A stretch of DNA of 35,457 bases from Candidatus Bathyarchaeota archaeon (GTDB taxonomy: Archaea; Thermoproteota; Bathyarchaeia; TCS64): positions 2,160,319-2,195,775 of the forward strand of contig CP070784.1 of assembly GCA_020346605.1 (NCBI GenBank). Reading direction: 5' to 3'. Positions 7,410 through 14,965 of the stretch are shown in pieces. The notes under the pieces are model-generated. The model made no database searches. It worked only from the letters and a program-made list of their open reading frames with translations, and was not told the DNA's origin. A program made the translations under genes and the position numbers. Each line of letters begins with the position of its first letter. The stretch's first letter is position 1.

Positions 7410-7958
7410 CTACAACCCTATCCTGTCACTTATTGATTGCATGGCCTCGATGCCTATGGTGAAGAAGTCGTTCATGGGTATGCCGATCTCCTCGCAGCGC
7501 ATGATGTTCTCCCTGCTCACGTTCCTAGCGAAGGACTTATCCTTCATCCTCCTCCTGATGCTGCTCGCCTTCATGCCCTCCAGCTTCGTGGGCCTGACCA
7601 GTGCCCCAGCGACGATCATGCCTGAGAGGGCGTCCGCCGCGAAGAGGCTCACTTCCATCCTGCTCTCGGCCTTGAAGCCCGTAATCTCGTTGTGGGCCCT
7701 GATGGCCCGCAGGCCCTCCTCGGGGAGGTGGTCTGCGACCATCTCGGCGGAGACGAGCCCGTGCCTAGTGAAGTCGTCGCCGGTCTCCTCGTAGTCAATG
7801 TCGTGCAGCATCCCCACAGCCTCCCAGAGGTCGGCGTCCTCGCCGAAATGCTCGCCTATCCTCTTCATGATGGCTGAGACGGCGAGCATGTGGTTCACCA
7901 GGTTCTTGTTCCTTACATGCTTCTTCACAAGTTCCAGGGCTTCATTCTTGGTGATCAT
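7410..7958 (-). CDS. HD-superfamily hydrolase
   Basis: The 182-residue protein has the HD metal-dependent phosphohydrolase signature: H23, the H52-D53 pair in GMLHDIDYE, a further H88 in AIRAHNE, and D108 in FAADALSG. It resembles the COG2316 group of predicted archaeal and bacterial HD hydrolases, whose substrates (nucleotide or phosphoester) are unknown. The ATG at 7958 has a TATA-like CTTAAAGAG about 27 bp upstream, so translation is probably leaderless. It is the first gene of a pair with the unknown protein at 6942-7403. The DASS transporter upstream on the same strand ends about 100 bp away. Confidence 0.88.
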   Translation of the reverse strand: MITKNEALELVKKHVRNKNLVNHMLAVSAIMKRIGEHFGEDADLWEAVGMLHDIDYEETGDDFTRHGLVSAEMVADHLPEEGLRAIRAHNEITGFKAESRMEVSLFAADALSGMIVAGALVRPTKLEGMKASSIRRRMKDKSFARNVSRENIMRCEEIGIPMNDFFTIGIEAMQSISDRIGL

Positions 7959-8061
7959 GCTTTATCCCTGAGGAGTTGCGCTCTTTAAGGCTTGGGGCTG
8001 AGACAATCAAGCAGAGATATGTGAATTGGATGGCTGATGGCGCCGATGCTGGAGTCTATTG

Positions 8062-9447
8062 TCAAGACCAGAGGAAGAGAGCCAGCATGATGGTTATGAG
8101 GGCGCCCATCAGGTCGAGGAGCACACCCGCCTTCATCATATCGCCCATGCTGACTCTTCCAGTGCTGTAGGCTATCGCATTGGGCGGAGTGCCGACTGGG
8201 AGCATGAAATCCAGGCTCGTGGATATCCCGACGACTATAGCTAGGACGACGGGGCTCACGCTGGTTGTTCCACCGAGCCCTATGGCGATGGGTAGAAAGA
8301 TACCGGCACTCGCCGTGTTGCTGGCGATGATACTGATGCCGAGTCCGAAAAAGGTCACGATGGTGATGGTCACCAGCGCCGAGCTTCTACCCGTCAGTGA
8401 TAGGAGTCCCTCGCTTATCCTGACCATCAGCCCTGAGACCTCCATGACTGACCCTAGACTCATACCGGCGCCTATGAGGAGCAGCGTGTTCCAGTTTGCG
8501 TTTGCGATGTCCCTCTCTCTAATAAGCCCCGACACGAGGAGCAGCACCGCGATAATACCGGCCACGAGACTCGAGGACATTCCGTGGCCGGTCCAGCCCA
8601 GAGCTATGGCCAAGGGCTCCGGGAGCTTCCCTGTGAGCCACATTACGATCGCTAGGACGAAGACCATGAGTGTGCCCCTCTGTCTCAGTTCAAGTGTATC
8701 TCTCTCCAACTCAAACTCAGGGATCCTCTTGACATCCGTGGGGAAGACGTAGAAGAGAACGAGCCAGATCACCGTGGTCATGATCAGAGTAATCGGAAGG
8801 CCGTAGTACATCCAGCCAAGGAACGTTATCTCGTGACCGATGAGGTCCCGCAGGAAGCCAGCGGCCATGGCGCATGTCGTCGTCCCTACCAGGGTCGCGA
8901 GACCACCCACCGTTGCTGAGTAGGCTATGGAGAGCACCATGATCTTCGCGAAGTTGCCCAGCTCGTCCCTGATCCTGTCAGTGAACCGGAGCGCCATCGT
9001 GAGCATCAGTGCCGTCGCAGCCGTGTTGCTGATCCACATGGAGAGAAACACGGTGGTGAGCATGAAGACCAGCACAACGAGGCGTGCGTTGGTCCCGACT
9101 CTTGATATGATCTGATTCGCGAAGTACTCGTCTAGGTCGTGCTTCTCGACGGCTATGGCCAGCAGGAACCCTCCGAGGAGGAGCATGACGACAGGGTCGA
9201 AGAAAGGGCTCAGAGCCGGCTTCAGCTCCTGTATTTCTAGTAGCGTCTGCAGTAGAGGCACCGCTAGAGAAGTGGCGACCAAGGGGATGGCCTCGGTGGT
9301 CCAAAGCCCCGCTGCCAGTATCAGCACAATGAGGGCCTTCCTCTCGCTGACGCTGAGGATCCCTCCAGTCATTTCATACGAAAGAAACGCCAACGAGATC
9401 AAAACGAAGGCGATGACGATCTTGCGTGAATCCAAGCAGAACCCCAA
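8062..9447 (-). CDS. SLC13/DASS-family anion transporter
   Basis: This 461-residue membrane protein has about eleven hydrophobic segments and the repeated signature of sodium-coupled DASS carriers: SNTAATALM in the first half, SNTASAGIFLP in the second, and LPVGTPPNAIAYSTG near the C terminus. Members import dicarboxylates, citrate or sulfate; the substrate cannot be set from sequence. The start is TTG at 9447 (a second TTG lies four codons inside). It follows the stop of the 93-residue upstream gene by one base, so the two are coupled. Placement between two YtcJ-like amidohydrolases suggests uptake or export of a carboxylate that those enzymes make or use; that link is only inference. Confidence 0.9.
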   Translation of the reverse strand: MGFCLDSRKIVIAFVLISLAFLSYEMTGGILSVSERKALIVLILAAGLWTTEAIPLVATSLAVPLLQTLLEIQELKPALSPFFDPVVMLLLGGFLLAIAVEKHDLDEYFANQIISRVGTNARLVVLVFMLTTVFLSMWISNTAATALMLTMALRFTDRIRDELGNFAKIMVLSIAYSATVGGLATLVGTTTCAMAAGFLRDLIGHEITFLGWMYYGLPITLIMTTVIWLVLFYVFPTDVKRIPEFELERDTLELRQRGTLMVFVLAIVMWLTGKLPEPLAIALGWTGHGMSSSLVAGIIAVLLLVSGLIRERDIANANWNTLLLIGAGMSLGSVMEVSGLMVRISEGLLSLTGRSSALVTITIVTFFGLGISIIASNTASAGIFLPIAIGLGGTTSVSPVVLAIVVGISTSLDFMLPVGTPPNAIAYSTGRVSMGDMMKAGVLLDLMGALITIMLALFLWS

Positions 9448-9448
9448 T

Positions 9449-9730
9449 CTACAGCTCTTTGCACGAAATTATCTCGCACGCTTCACTCCTGCAGAGCTCC
9501 TCGACAAGAGCCTTGAATTGGAAAAGGTCCTCGAGGTCAACTGTGGCGTAGAGGACCGCCAGACTAGGGTAGTGCTTCTCAACAGCGACTAGGAAGGGTG
9601 GCACAGCTACGCTACTGCTGAAGTCTGCCCTCAACTCTGATGTCTTCAGCATGTCCGCCAACTTCAGCAGGAGGTTTTTCTCCACTATATCCCCTCGGAT
9701 CACGATCTCAACAGTCTTGATCTTTCCCAT
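9449..9730 (-). CDS. Small protein coupled to the DASS transporter, unknown function
   Basis: This is a 93-residue soluble protein of unrecognised family, starting at ATG 9730 (TTG at 9739 is the longer option). It alternates strands and amphipathic helices: KIKTVEIVIRG, NLLLKLADMLKTSEL, FLVAVEKHYPSLAVLYATVD, FKALVEELCRSEAC, EIISCKEL. A ferredoxin-like alpha/beta fold is possible. A minus-strand T/A-rich box at about 9759-9770 lies 30 bp upstream and could be the promoter of the pair. Its stop abuts the transporter start, which suggests a regulatory or accessory role for the carrier. No ligand-binding motif is visible. Confidence 0.65.
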   Translation of the reverse strand: MGKIKTVEIVIRGDIVEKNLLLKLADMLKTSELRADFSSSVAVPPFLVAVEKHYPSLAVLYATVDLEDLFQFKALVEELCRSEACEIISCKEL

Positions 9731-9872
9731 CGGACTCAACAGATCGAGGGTTGTATCCCTTAAAAAAATAGGCTTCTCGCCACGGAGAGTTGGACGACGA
9801 TCACGGCTTGCTGGTCCTGAATCCGTGGACCCTTTCTACTGGAGTGTTTGGCATCCTGAAGATGAATAAAAA

Positions 9873-11447
9873 TCAGGAGTTTTGGTAGAGCGTTTTCCCG
9901 CCAACTATTGTCACGTGGACCTTGACGTCCTTGATCTCGTCGGGAGGAATCTCCGTCAAGTTCTTCTCCAGTATCGTGATGTCTGCGAGTTTTCCTGGCT
10001 CAACGCTCCCCTTTATGTCCTCCTCGAAGGAGCTGTGAGCCGCGTCCAGCGTGAAGCCCTTTACCGCCTCCTCCAGTGAGATGCGGCTCTGTCTGACGGG
10101 GTGGTTCACCGCGGACCAGATGCCGTAGAGCGGGCTAAAGGGCATCCCGTCGGACCCGAAGGCGACGCGAACGCCCTCGTCTAGCAGGAACCTGTACGGG
10201 TTATTCTGCCTGAGCCGCCGTTCCCCGATGCGTGTCTGATAGAGCCCATCGGGGCCACTCCACTCCCCCACGAAGTTGGGCTGCATGGATGGAACGATAC
10301 CGAGCTGCCTGATGCGCTCAATCTGGGTCGACGTCAGTAGCTCACAGTGTTCGATGCGGTGGCGGTGGTCCTTCCGTGGTGAAGCCTTCATTGCCTCCTC
10401 GATGGCGTTGATCACTACCTCGATGGCGTAGTCGCCGATGGCGTGGACGGCGACCTGCGAACCCTGGGCGTGGACGGCTTTGATCCTCTCCCGAAGCTCA
10501 TCCTCATCCATCATCAGCAGTCCCTTCGTCTCGGACTCGTCATCATAGGGTTCGAAGAGGGCGGCGGTGTGAGCCCCCATGGAGCCATCGATCATCATCT
10601 TTGCTGATCCAATCCTGATCCTCTCGTCGCCGAAGCCTGTCTGTAGGCCCAGTGCGTCCATGGACTCTGCGTTGGCCTGCCTCCACATTAGGTAGGCCCT
10701 CAACTTGAGCACCCCCCTCTTGAGAGCTTTCTGATAGACCCTCATCCCGAAGCCATCGAGCCCGGCCTCGTGAACGCCCGTGCAACCAAGCTCCAGGGCC
10801 CTATCGCAGGCTCTCCTCAGCCCCTCGATGGCCATCTCCTCGCTGACTGGAGGAACGAAGGGATAGGCGAGGTGCCCCGCGTCCCTGAGCACACCGGTGG
10901 GCTCCCCCTCGGGGGTCTTGTCTACTTGGCCCCCGGGCGGGTCCTGCGTGTCTTTTGTGATGCCGGCTACCTCGAGGGCCTTCGAGTTCAGTGTCGTCAT
11001 GTGCCCGCAGACCCTTGAGAGTATCACGGGGTTGTCGCCGGAGACTGTGTCTACGTCAAATTTGGTGATGAAGCGTCTGTCATCCCATTTGCTGTCGTCC
11101 CATCCATTTCCGAGGATCCACTTCCCCTTCCCGTGCTCGGAGATCTTCCCTTCCACACACTCCAAAGCCTCTGCAATCGACTTTGTGTCGCTGAGATCCA
11201 CTGCCCTGATCATCTTAATCCCCAAGCCCATGAAGTGCATGTGAGCATCGATCAGCCCAGGGAGCACGGTCCTCCCCGAGGCATCGATCACGTTGGCTCC
11301 CTTGGGGAGCTCGATTTCACCGTTCTTTCCAACGGCTGCTATAAAATCACCGTCAAGCACCACGACTGAATCTCTAACTGGGGGGCGGCCTGTCCCGTCG
11401 ATCAGGGTTCCACCGATTATCGCCATTGGGTGTGGTTCCAAAGTCAT
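9873..11447 (-). CDS. YtcJ-like metal-dependent amidohydrolase, second copy
   Basis: The 524-residue protein shows the amidohydrolase barrel with LPGLIDAHMHF (HxH), KWILGNGWDDSKW, RVCGHMTTLNS, VAVHAIGDYAIE (His), HRIEHCELL (His following Glu) and VAFGSDGMPFSPL (catalytic Asp), and ends with GKLADITILEKN. These are the complete YtcJ-branch landmarks, including the IEHC step that is altered in the copy at 5256-6896. ATG at 11447 is preferred because AAGGTGTG, a Shine-Dalgarno-like stretch, lies 8-15 nt before it; GTG at 11459 is the longer option. A TATA box GTTTATACA is at 11482-11490. Substrate unknown. Confidence 0.9.
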   Translation of the reverse strand: MTLEPHPMAIIGGTLIDGTGRPPVRDSVVVLDGDFIAAVGKNGEIELPKGANVIDASGRTVLPGLIDAHMHFMGLGIKMIRAVDLSDTKSIAEALECVEGKISEHGKGKWILGNGWDDSKWDDRRFITKFDVDTVSGDNPVILSRVCGHMTTLNSKALEVAGITKDTQDPPGGQVDKTPEGEPTGVLRDAGHLAYPFVPPVSEEMAIEGLRRACDRALELGCTGVHEAGLDGFGMRVYQKALKRGVLKLRAYLMWRQANAESMDALGLQTGFGDERIRIGSAKMMIDGSMGAHTAALFEPYDDESETKGLLMMDEDELRERIKAVHAQGSQVAVHAIGDYAIEVVINAIEEAMKASPRKDHRHRIEHCELLTSTQIERIRQLGIVPSMQPNFVGEWSGPDGLYQTRIGERRLRQNNPYRFLLDEGVRVAFGSDGMPFSPLYGIWSAVNHPVRQSRISLEEAVKGFTLDAAHSSFEEDIKGSVEPGKLADITILEKNLTEIPPDEIKDVKVHVTIVGGKTLYQNS

Positions 11448-11481
11448 CCTGGGGCACACCTTACGAATACCATTAATGTTG

Positions 11482-11490
11482 TGTATAAAC
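11482..11490 (-). promoter_or_regulatory. TATA box of the second amidohydrolase
   Basis: Minus-strand GTTTATACA lies about 39 bp upstream of the ATG at 11447. With transcription starting near 11459 the leader would be about 12 nt and would contain the AAGGTGTG ribosome-binding stretch. Confidence 0.55.
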
Positions 11491-11524
11491 TTTCCTTTTT
11501 TAACTGAAAAATTGGGTAAACAGT

Positions 11525-11532
11525 AAAAAAAA
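11525..11532 (-). terminator. Oligo-T terminator
   Basis: Eight consecutive T on the minus strand start 22 nt after the stop of the gene at 11554-11847 and lie just before the amidohydrolase promoter, consistent with archaeal U-tract termination between two transcription units. Confidence 0.6.
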
Positions 11533-11553
11533 TACGAATAACGTAATGAGGCC

Positions 11554-11847
11554 CTAGAGGCTGGCGACTTTGCGTATCATGGATCTTATCTCTAGAGCTC
11601 TCGAGGCGAAGATCCGTTTGAACTCGTCCATCTCGCTCTCGCTCATCTCTTGCCTGGACCGTGTCTTTACGTCCACCAGGGCTGTGATGACACTAGTCCA
11701 GACGGAGCCGAAGAGAGCGCTCTCCACGGAGCCTATCACTCCCTCCTCCTTGTAGTAGCTGAAGATCTGGTACTTCTTCTTCAGGCTCTCCCCGTCCAGT
11801 GCGATGTCGATGATCTTCTCAACGCTTCCCCTGAGAGCTGGCTCCAT
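11554..11847 (-). CDS. Small helical protein, unknown function
   Basis: This is a 97-residue protein I do not recognise. It is predominantly helical, with a charged start (GSVEKIIDIALDGESLKKKY), a more hydrophobic middle with small residues (GSVESALFGSVWTSVITALVDV) that could pack in a bundle, and a basic C-terminal helix (EFKRIFASRALEIRSMIRKV). No cysteine or metal motif is present. The ATG has a TATA-like CTAATATG about 30 bp upstream. A T8 terminator follows, so it is probably a monocistronic unit. Coding is supported by strong G/C at third positions, like its neighbours. Confidence 0.62.
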   Translation of the reverse strand: MEPALRGSVEKIIDIALDGESLKKKYQIFSYYKEEGVIGSVESALFGSVWTSVITALVDVKTRSRQEMSESEMDEFKRIFASRALEIRSMIRKVASL

Positions 11848-11954
11848 GCAGATCGCCGATCCTCTTAGACATTATCTCACATATTAGGGGTTTACCCCCG
11901 ATAAGGAGAAATCATGCGCATGCAGTTCAGCTGTGAGGGAAGGGTTCCTATCAT

Positions 11955-12203
11955 CTAGGTCTCGTAGGCTATGACTCTCCCCGTCTCGGGATCGATCTGG
12001 AACCTGAAGTGGAGCTCCTCCTTCCCGAACCATCCTTTCTTCACGACTAGGTCCCCTTCCACCTCCCAAACGTCCCTCTGTGCGCCCACGGTGTACCACG
12101 CCCTGGAGAAGGAGACTTGCTTCAGCTTGTTGGCGCCGAACTGGGATACCAGGTGCCTCCTGGCGGCTGCCTGCGCGCCGCCGGCGTCCTCGACCCTGGA
12201 CAT
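11955..12203 (-). CDS. Small conserved-looking protein, PepSY-like C terminus
   Basis: This 82-residue protein has a helical first half (AQAAARRHLVSQFGANKLKQVSFSR) and a beta-hairpin second half in which DVWEVEGDLVVKKG and ELHFRFQIDPETGRVIAYET read like the PepSY-type strand pattern 'W.v.g.v...... f.v.idp.tG.v...'. No signal peptide is present, so it would act in the cytoplasm. The ATG at 12203 has TTCTTATTA about 26 bp upstream, fitting leaderless translation. Function is unknown; the PepSY likeness is weak. Confidence 0.65.
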   Translation of the reverse strand: MSRVEDAGGAQAAARRHLVSQFGANKLKQVSFSRAWYTVGAQRDVWEVEGDLVVKKGWFGKEELHFRFQIDPETGRVIAYET

Positions 12204-12429
12204 GGTTAATTCAACTGTCGACCCTCTAATAAGAACTGGGTGTATATGAAATCGGCGGTGCCCTCATTACGGTAACCTCTGCTCACGGTGGGAGTCAACG
12301 TGGAATGTCTAAATTTTTAATTGGATGTACGGAAAACATATGCCTTCATCATGAATAAAGTTTAAATTCTATTTCTCTATCACCATTACCGATTAGCAGT
12401 TACGAACAAGGACCCAGAGGTTGACTGAT

Positions 12430-12720
12430 ATGGCTGGGGCTAAAGACTGTTATCCCAAGTGCCGTGATTTTAACTGCACGAAGAGGGCCCTAAGATTCAA
12501 GGGTAGGGATGCTTGGTGCGAATGGACCAGCGAGCCCTGCTCCCTGAAGAGCTGCACGTACGCCATATGCAGGAGGAGGCAGCTCCTGGAGAACGGCGTC
12601 TGCGGTCAGACCGTCAAGAGGAAGACCAGGGAGGAAGTGATGCCCGAGGACTTCATCGATGACGAGATCAGGGTCAGGGGCAAGCTTATGAGGAAGACTG
12701 GCGAGAAGACCATCTTCTAG
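12430..12720 (+). CDS. Cysteine-rich small protein, probable metal site
   Basis: This 96-residue protein has eight cysteines in its first 58 residues, at 7, 11, 16, 30, 37, 42, 47 and 58 from the ATG at 12430. That number and spacing suggest two zinc sites or an Fe-S cluster, but no family is recognised. The C-terminal third is charged and ends with RGKLMRKTGEKTIF. An AGAGGTTGA ribosome-binding stretch lies just before the ATG, and TTTAAATTC at about 12359-12367 could be the TATA box with a leader of about 45 nt. A perfect 6-bp hairpin follows the stop. The tRNA-methyltransferase gene 48 bp further on has its own TATA box. Confidence 0.75.
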   Translation: MAGAKDCYPKCRDFNCTKRALRFKGRDAWCEWTSEPCSLKSCTYAICRRRQLLENGVCGQTVKRKTREEVMPEDFIDDEIRVRGKLMRKTGEKTIF

Positions 12721-12724
12721 CACC

Positions 12725-12739
12725 AACGGGACACCCGTT
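12725..12739 (+). other. Perfect hairpin between the Cys-rich gene and trm5
   Basis: AACGGG-ACA-CCCGTT forms a 6-bp stem with a 3-base loop 5 nt after the stop, and its right arm runs into GTTAAATAAG, the likely TATA box of the next gene. It may stop the first transcript, act as an operator on the second promoter, or both. Confidence 0.45.
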
Positions 12740-12745
12740 AAATAA
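12736..12745 (+). promoter_or_regulatory. TATA box of the Trm5-family gene
   Basis: CGTTAAATAA is centred about 28 bp before the ATG at 12769, the distance expected for a leaderless mRNA. Confidence 0.5.
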
Positions 12746-12768
12746 GCCGACATCCCTCTTCCCTACGC

Positions 12769-13620
12769 ATGAGCCGCGAGCTTAGATCCGAGTTGAGAGG
12801 TTCGATGCCAGACTGCTTGATTGACATCGTCCCCCGCTCATTTGATGTCGTCGGATCCAAGCAGAAGGCAGTGGCCATCTTAGAGTTCCCGGAAGGCCTA
12901 GAGGGACATCGCAAGCTAATCGCAGAGGCAATCATGCGGATGCAGAAAAACATCGTCAGCGTACTCGCCAAGGCTTCGGCGAGGGAGGGCGAATTCAGGA
13001 CCCGGGAGCTAGAGCTCATAGCGGGCGACCCCGACACCGAAGTGCTCCACAAGGAGTCAGGATGCGTCTACAGGCTCGATCCCAGGACCGTCTACTTCTC
13101 GCCGAGGGAGAGCATGGAGCGGGCCAGAATCGCGTCAGCCGTGAAGGACGGAGAGGAAGTGCTTGTCATGTTCAGCGGGGTCGGTCCCTTCCCCATCTGC
13201 ATGGCTAAGAGGCACGAGGATGTCAGGGCCACAGCCATCGAGCTCAACCCACACGCCCACAACTACTGCGTCGAGAACGTCCACCTCAATAGGGTGGCGG
13301 ATCGTGTAGAGCCGATATTGGGCGATGTCCGGTTCGTAAGCAGACGCCTCGACAGGCTGTACGATAGAATTCTCATGCCCCTGCCGAAGGGGGCGTACAA
13401 GTTTCTGGATGTAGCTGTGCCCCTTTTGAAGGATGGCGGCGTTCTCAACTTTTATCACTGGGCTCCGGCAGACGACCTTTATGGGGAGGCCGAGAGGCTT
13501 GTGACTAAGGTTTTTAATAGTGGAGGGCTGGGCGTGGAGTTCGTCGACCATGTTAGAGTGTCCCAGTACAGCCCACGTTATTGGAAGGTCAGGATCGACG
13601 CCAAGGCTCATTCTACATGA
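12769..13620 (+). CDS. trm5: Trm5/Taw-family tRNA (guanine-37) methyltransferase
   Basis: This 283-residue protein is a class I SAM-dependent methyltransferase of the Trm5/TYW2 family, which acts on G37 next to the anticodon (m1G37) or on wyosine intermediates. Seen are the N-terminal DIVPRSFDVVGSKQKAVAIL domain, the motif LDPRTVYFSPRESMERARIA, the SAM-binding loop VLVMFSGVGPFPICMAKR, the acidic AIELNPHAHNY, GDVRFV, and MPLPKGAYKFL at the step where characterised Trm5 enzymes read NLP. The Asn of that step is Pro here. Length is somewhat short for the family (about 330). The gene ends 8 bp inside the convergent membrane-protein gene. Family assignment is firm; which member (Trm5 or a Taw paralogue) is open. 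Confidence 0.85.
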   Translation: MSRELRSELRGSMPDCLIDIVPRSFDVVGSKQKAVAILEFPEGLEGHRKLIAEAIMRMQKNIVSVLAKASAREGEFRTRELELIAGDPDTEVLHKESGCVYRLDPRTVYFSPRESMERARIASAVKDGEEVLVMFSGVGPFPICMAKRHEDVRATAIELNPHAHNYCVENVHLNRVADRVEPILGDVRFVSRRLDRLYDRILMPLPKGAYKFLDVAVPLLKDGGVLNFYHWAPADDLYGEAERLVTKVFNSGGLGVEFVDHVRVSQYSPRYWKVRIDAKAHST

Positions 13621-14416
13621 GTCCCTGTGACATGTAGACCAGCGGCCTGGAGAGCTGATCGATCTCCCCGCCGCAGGTCGGGCAGTACTGGCCGAGATAG
13701 TTGATACGTGCACCGCAGAACCTGCAGTACTTGACCGTGGGCGCCTCCCGCTTAGTCAGAGGAACTCCGCAGTAGGGGCAGAACTTCGACTCAAAAGGCG
13801 CGTTGTGACCGCATCTATTGCAGATCTTCTCGTACGATGTTGGCGGATCTGGTATCACCGTAGGCATGAAAGTGATCTTATCCTTCGTCGTCCAGGGGAG
13901 CGTTATTGGGATTTTGCCCAGGATGCCCCCCATGACAGCCCCTGACAAAACTCCGGGTATCACGGTGAGCACACATATGTAGACGGCTGAACCCAAGATC
14001 GGATTTGGTATCGAGCCGTGGACGACGTCGACCATTGACCTTTGGAATACATCAGAAATATTCTTGTAGACGAGACTGAACATCGCCGAAGACACCACCA
14101 TGGAGAGCATTGATTTCCCATTGTCCTTGGTCGTGATCTCTGCGATGAGGCTTGCCACTATGGCTGTCACCATCGTCGATGCGAACCACATCCATTTCTC
14201 CCTCTCAACCTGTAGGGGTATGAAAGGAAGGAGATAATCAGCGGCTGCAAGTATGACGGTAATCAGGAGGAGGGTGAAGGGTATCGACCACAGTATTGGG
14301 GGTTCATTGACGTCTCTAACCGTTACGACCATGCGAAAAGAGTCTCCTGGGTCCAGCAGTCTAACTATTGGGTAAACGCCCCTGTTATCATTACCTAATA
14401 ATTTTTGTACTTTCAT
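13613..14416 (-). CDS. Membrane protein with two C-terminal zinc ribbons
   Basis: The 267-residue protein starts with a short soluble part, then has about four hydrophobic segments (near residues 41-66, 74-94, 103-121 and 140-168), then a cytoplasmic-looking tail with two zinc ribbons: C199/C202/C213/C216 (CNRCG...CPYCG) and C231/C234/C245/C248 (CRFCG...CPTCG). This layout is common in archaeal membrane proteins of unknown role. The ATG follows an AT-rich region with TTTTTAAGA near 14452-14459. Its 3' end overlaps the convergent Trm5-family gene by 8 bp. The next two genes on the same strand are also a small membrane protein and a zinc-ribbon coiled-coil protein, so the three may share a job. 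Confidence 0.75.
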   Translation of the reverse strand: MKVQKLLGNDNRGVYPIVRLLDPGDSFRMVVTVRDVNEPPILWSIPFTLLLITVILAAADYLLPFIPLQVEREKWMWFASTMVTAIVASLIAEITTKDNGKSMLSMVVSSAMFSLVYKNISDVFQRSMVDVVHGSIPNPILGSAVYICVLTVIPGVLSGAVMGGILGKIPITLPWTTKDKITFMPTVIPDPPTSYEKICNRCGHNAPFESKFCPYCGVPLTKREAPTVKYCRFCGARINYLGQYCPTCGGEIDQLSRPLVYMSQGLM

Positions 14417-14587
14417 CTTAAAACAACTAATTCTTTTCCGTGTTTTTTACATCTTAAAAATCGGTAAAATAATTTCTTGTTACTGTTTTTTATTAATTTT
14501 TCTGCTTATGAGTCGTATAATTGAGGAAAACATGTAAAGTGTAGGTGTTTTCCGGATATATTTATAAATAAATGCCCCTCGGAGAGA

Positions 14588-14893
14588 TCACTGTTCTTTC
14601 TTCTCCTTACCCACTGTGTCGATCTCCTCTCGCTCGATCTCGAGAGGGCTCTCCAGTGGGATGGGTGGCGGCGTGGTAGCCATCGTGTAGCCGATCCAGA
14701 GAATGATGAGGAGCATCATGTAGACGGCGAGGATGACCGGGAGCTTGTAGGCCCATTCGCTTATTTCCGGTGATATCCACGAGTTGAACATAGGGAGCCA
14801 AGGCCCGAACGCCCATACGAAATACCCCCCCATGAGCAGCAGGCTGAGGACGACTATCAACGAGCCGAGGTTCTTGTCATCCATTCCAGACAC
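14588..14893 (-). CDS. Small two-helix membrane protein
   Basis: This 101-residue protein (GTG start at 14893; ATG at 14884 gives 98) has two clear membrane segments, SLIVVLSLLLMGGYFVWAFG and LPVILAVYMMLLIILWIGY. They are joined by a short loop with aromatic residues and followed by a Pro-rich and acidic tail ending in lysines. No family recognised. It lies between two zinc-ribbon proteins on the same strand, 171 bp and 72 bp away, so each probably has its own promoter. Confidence 0.68.
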   Translation of the reverse strand: MSGMDDKNLGSLIVVLSLLLMGGYFVWAFGPWLPMFNSWISPEISEWAYKLPVILAVYMMLLIILWIGYTMATTPPPIPLESPLEIEREEIDTVGKEKKEQ

Positions 14894-14965
14894 CCGTCCA
14901 ATACCTCTACTGGGGATTGTATTAGAGCCTTATCCTTTTTCAATGGTGTATAGGGCGTGCAGGAG

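Noticed and set aside
14417..14587. AT-rich spacer with T-tracts considered as an origin or terminator cluster
   Set aside because: No repeated origin-recognition boxes or clear hairpin; the T-tracts lie on the wrong strand for the genes that end there.
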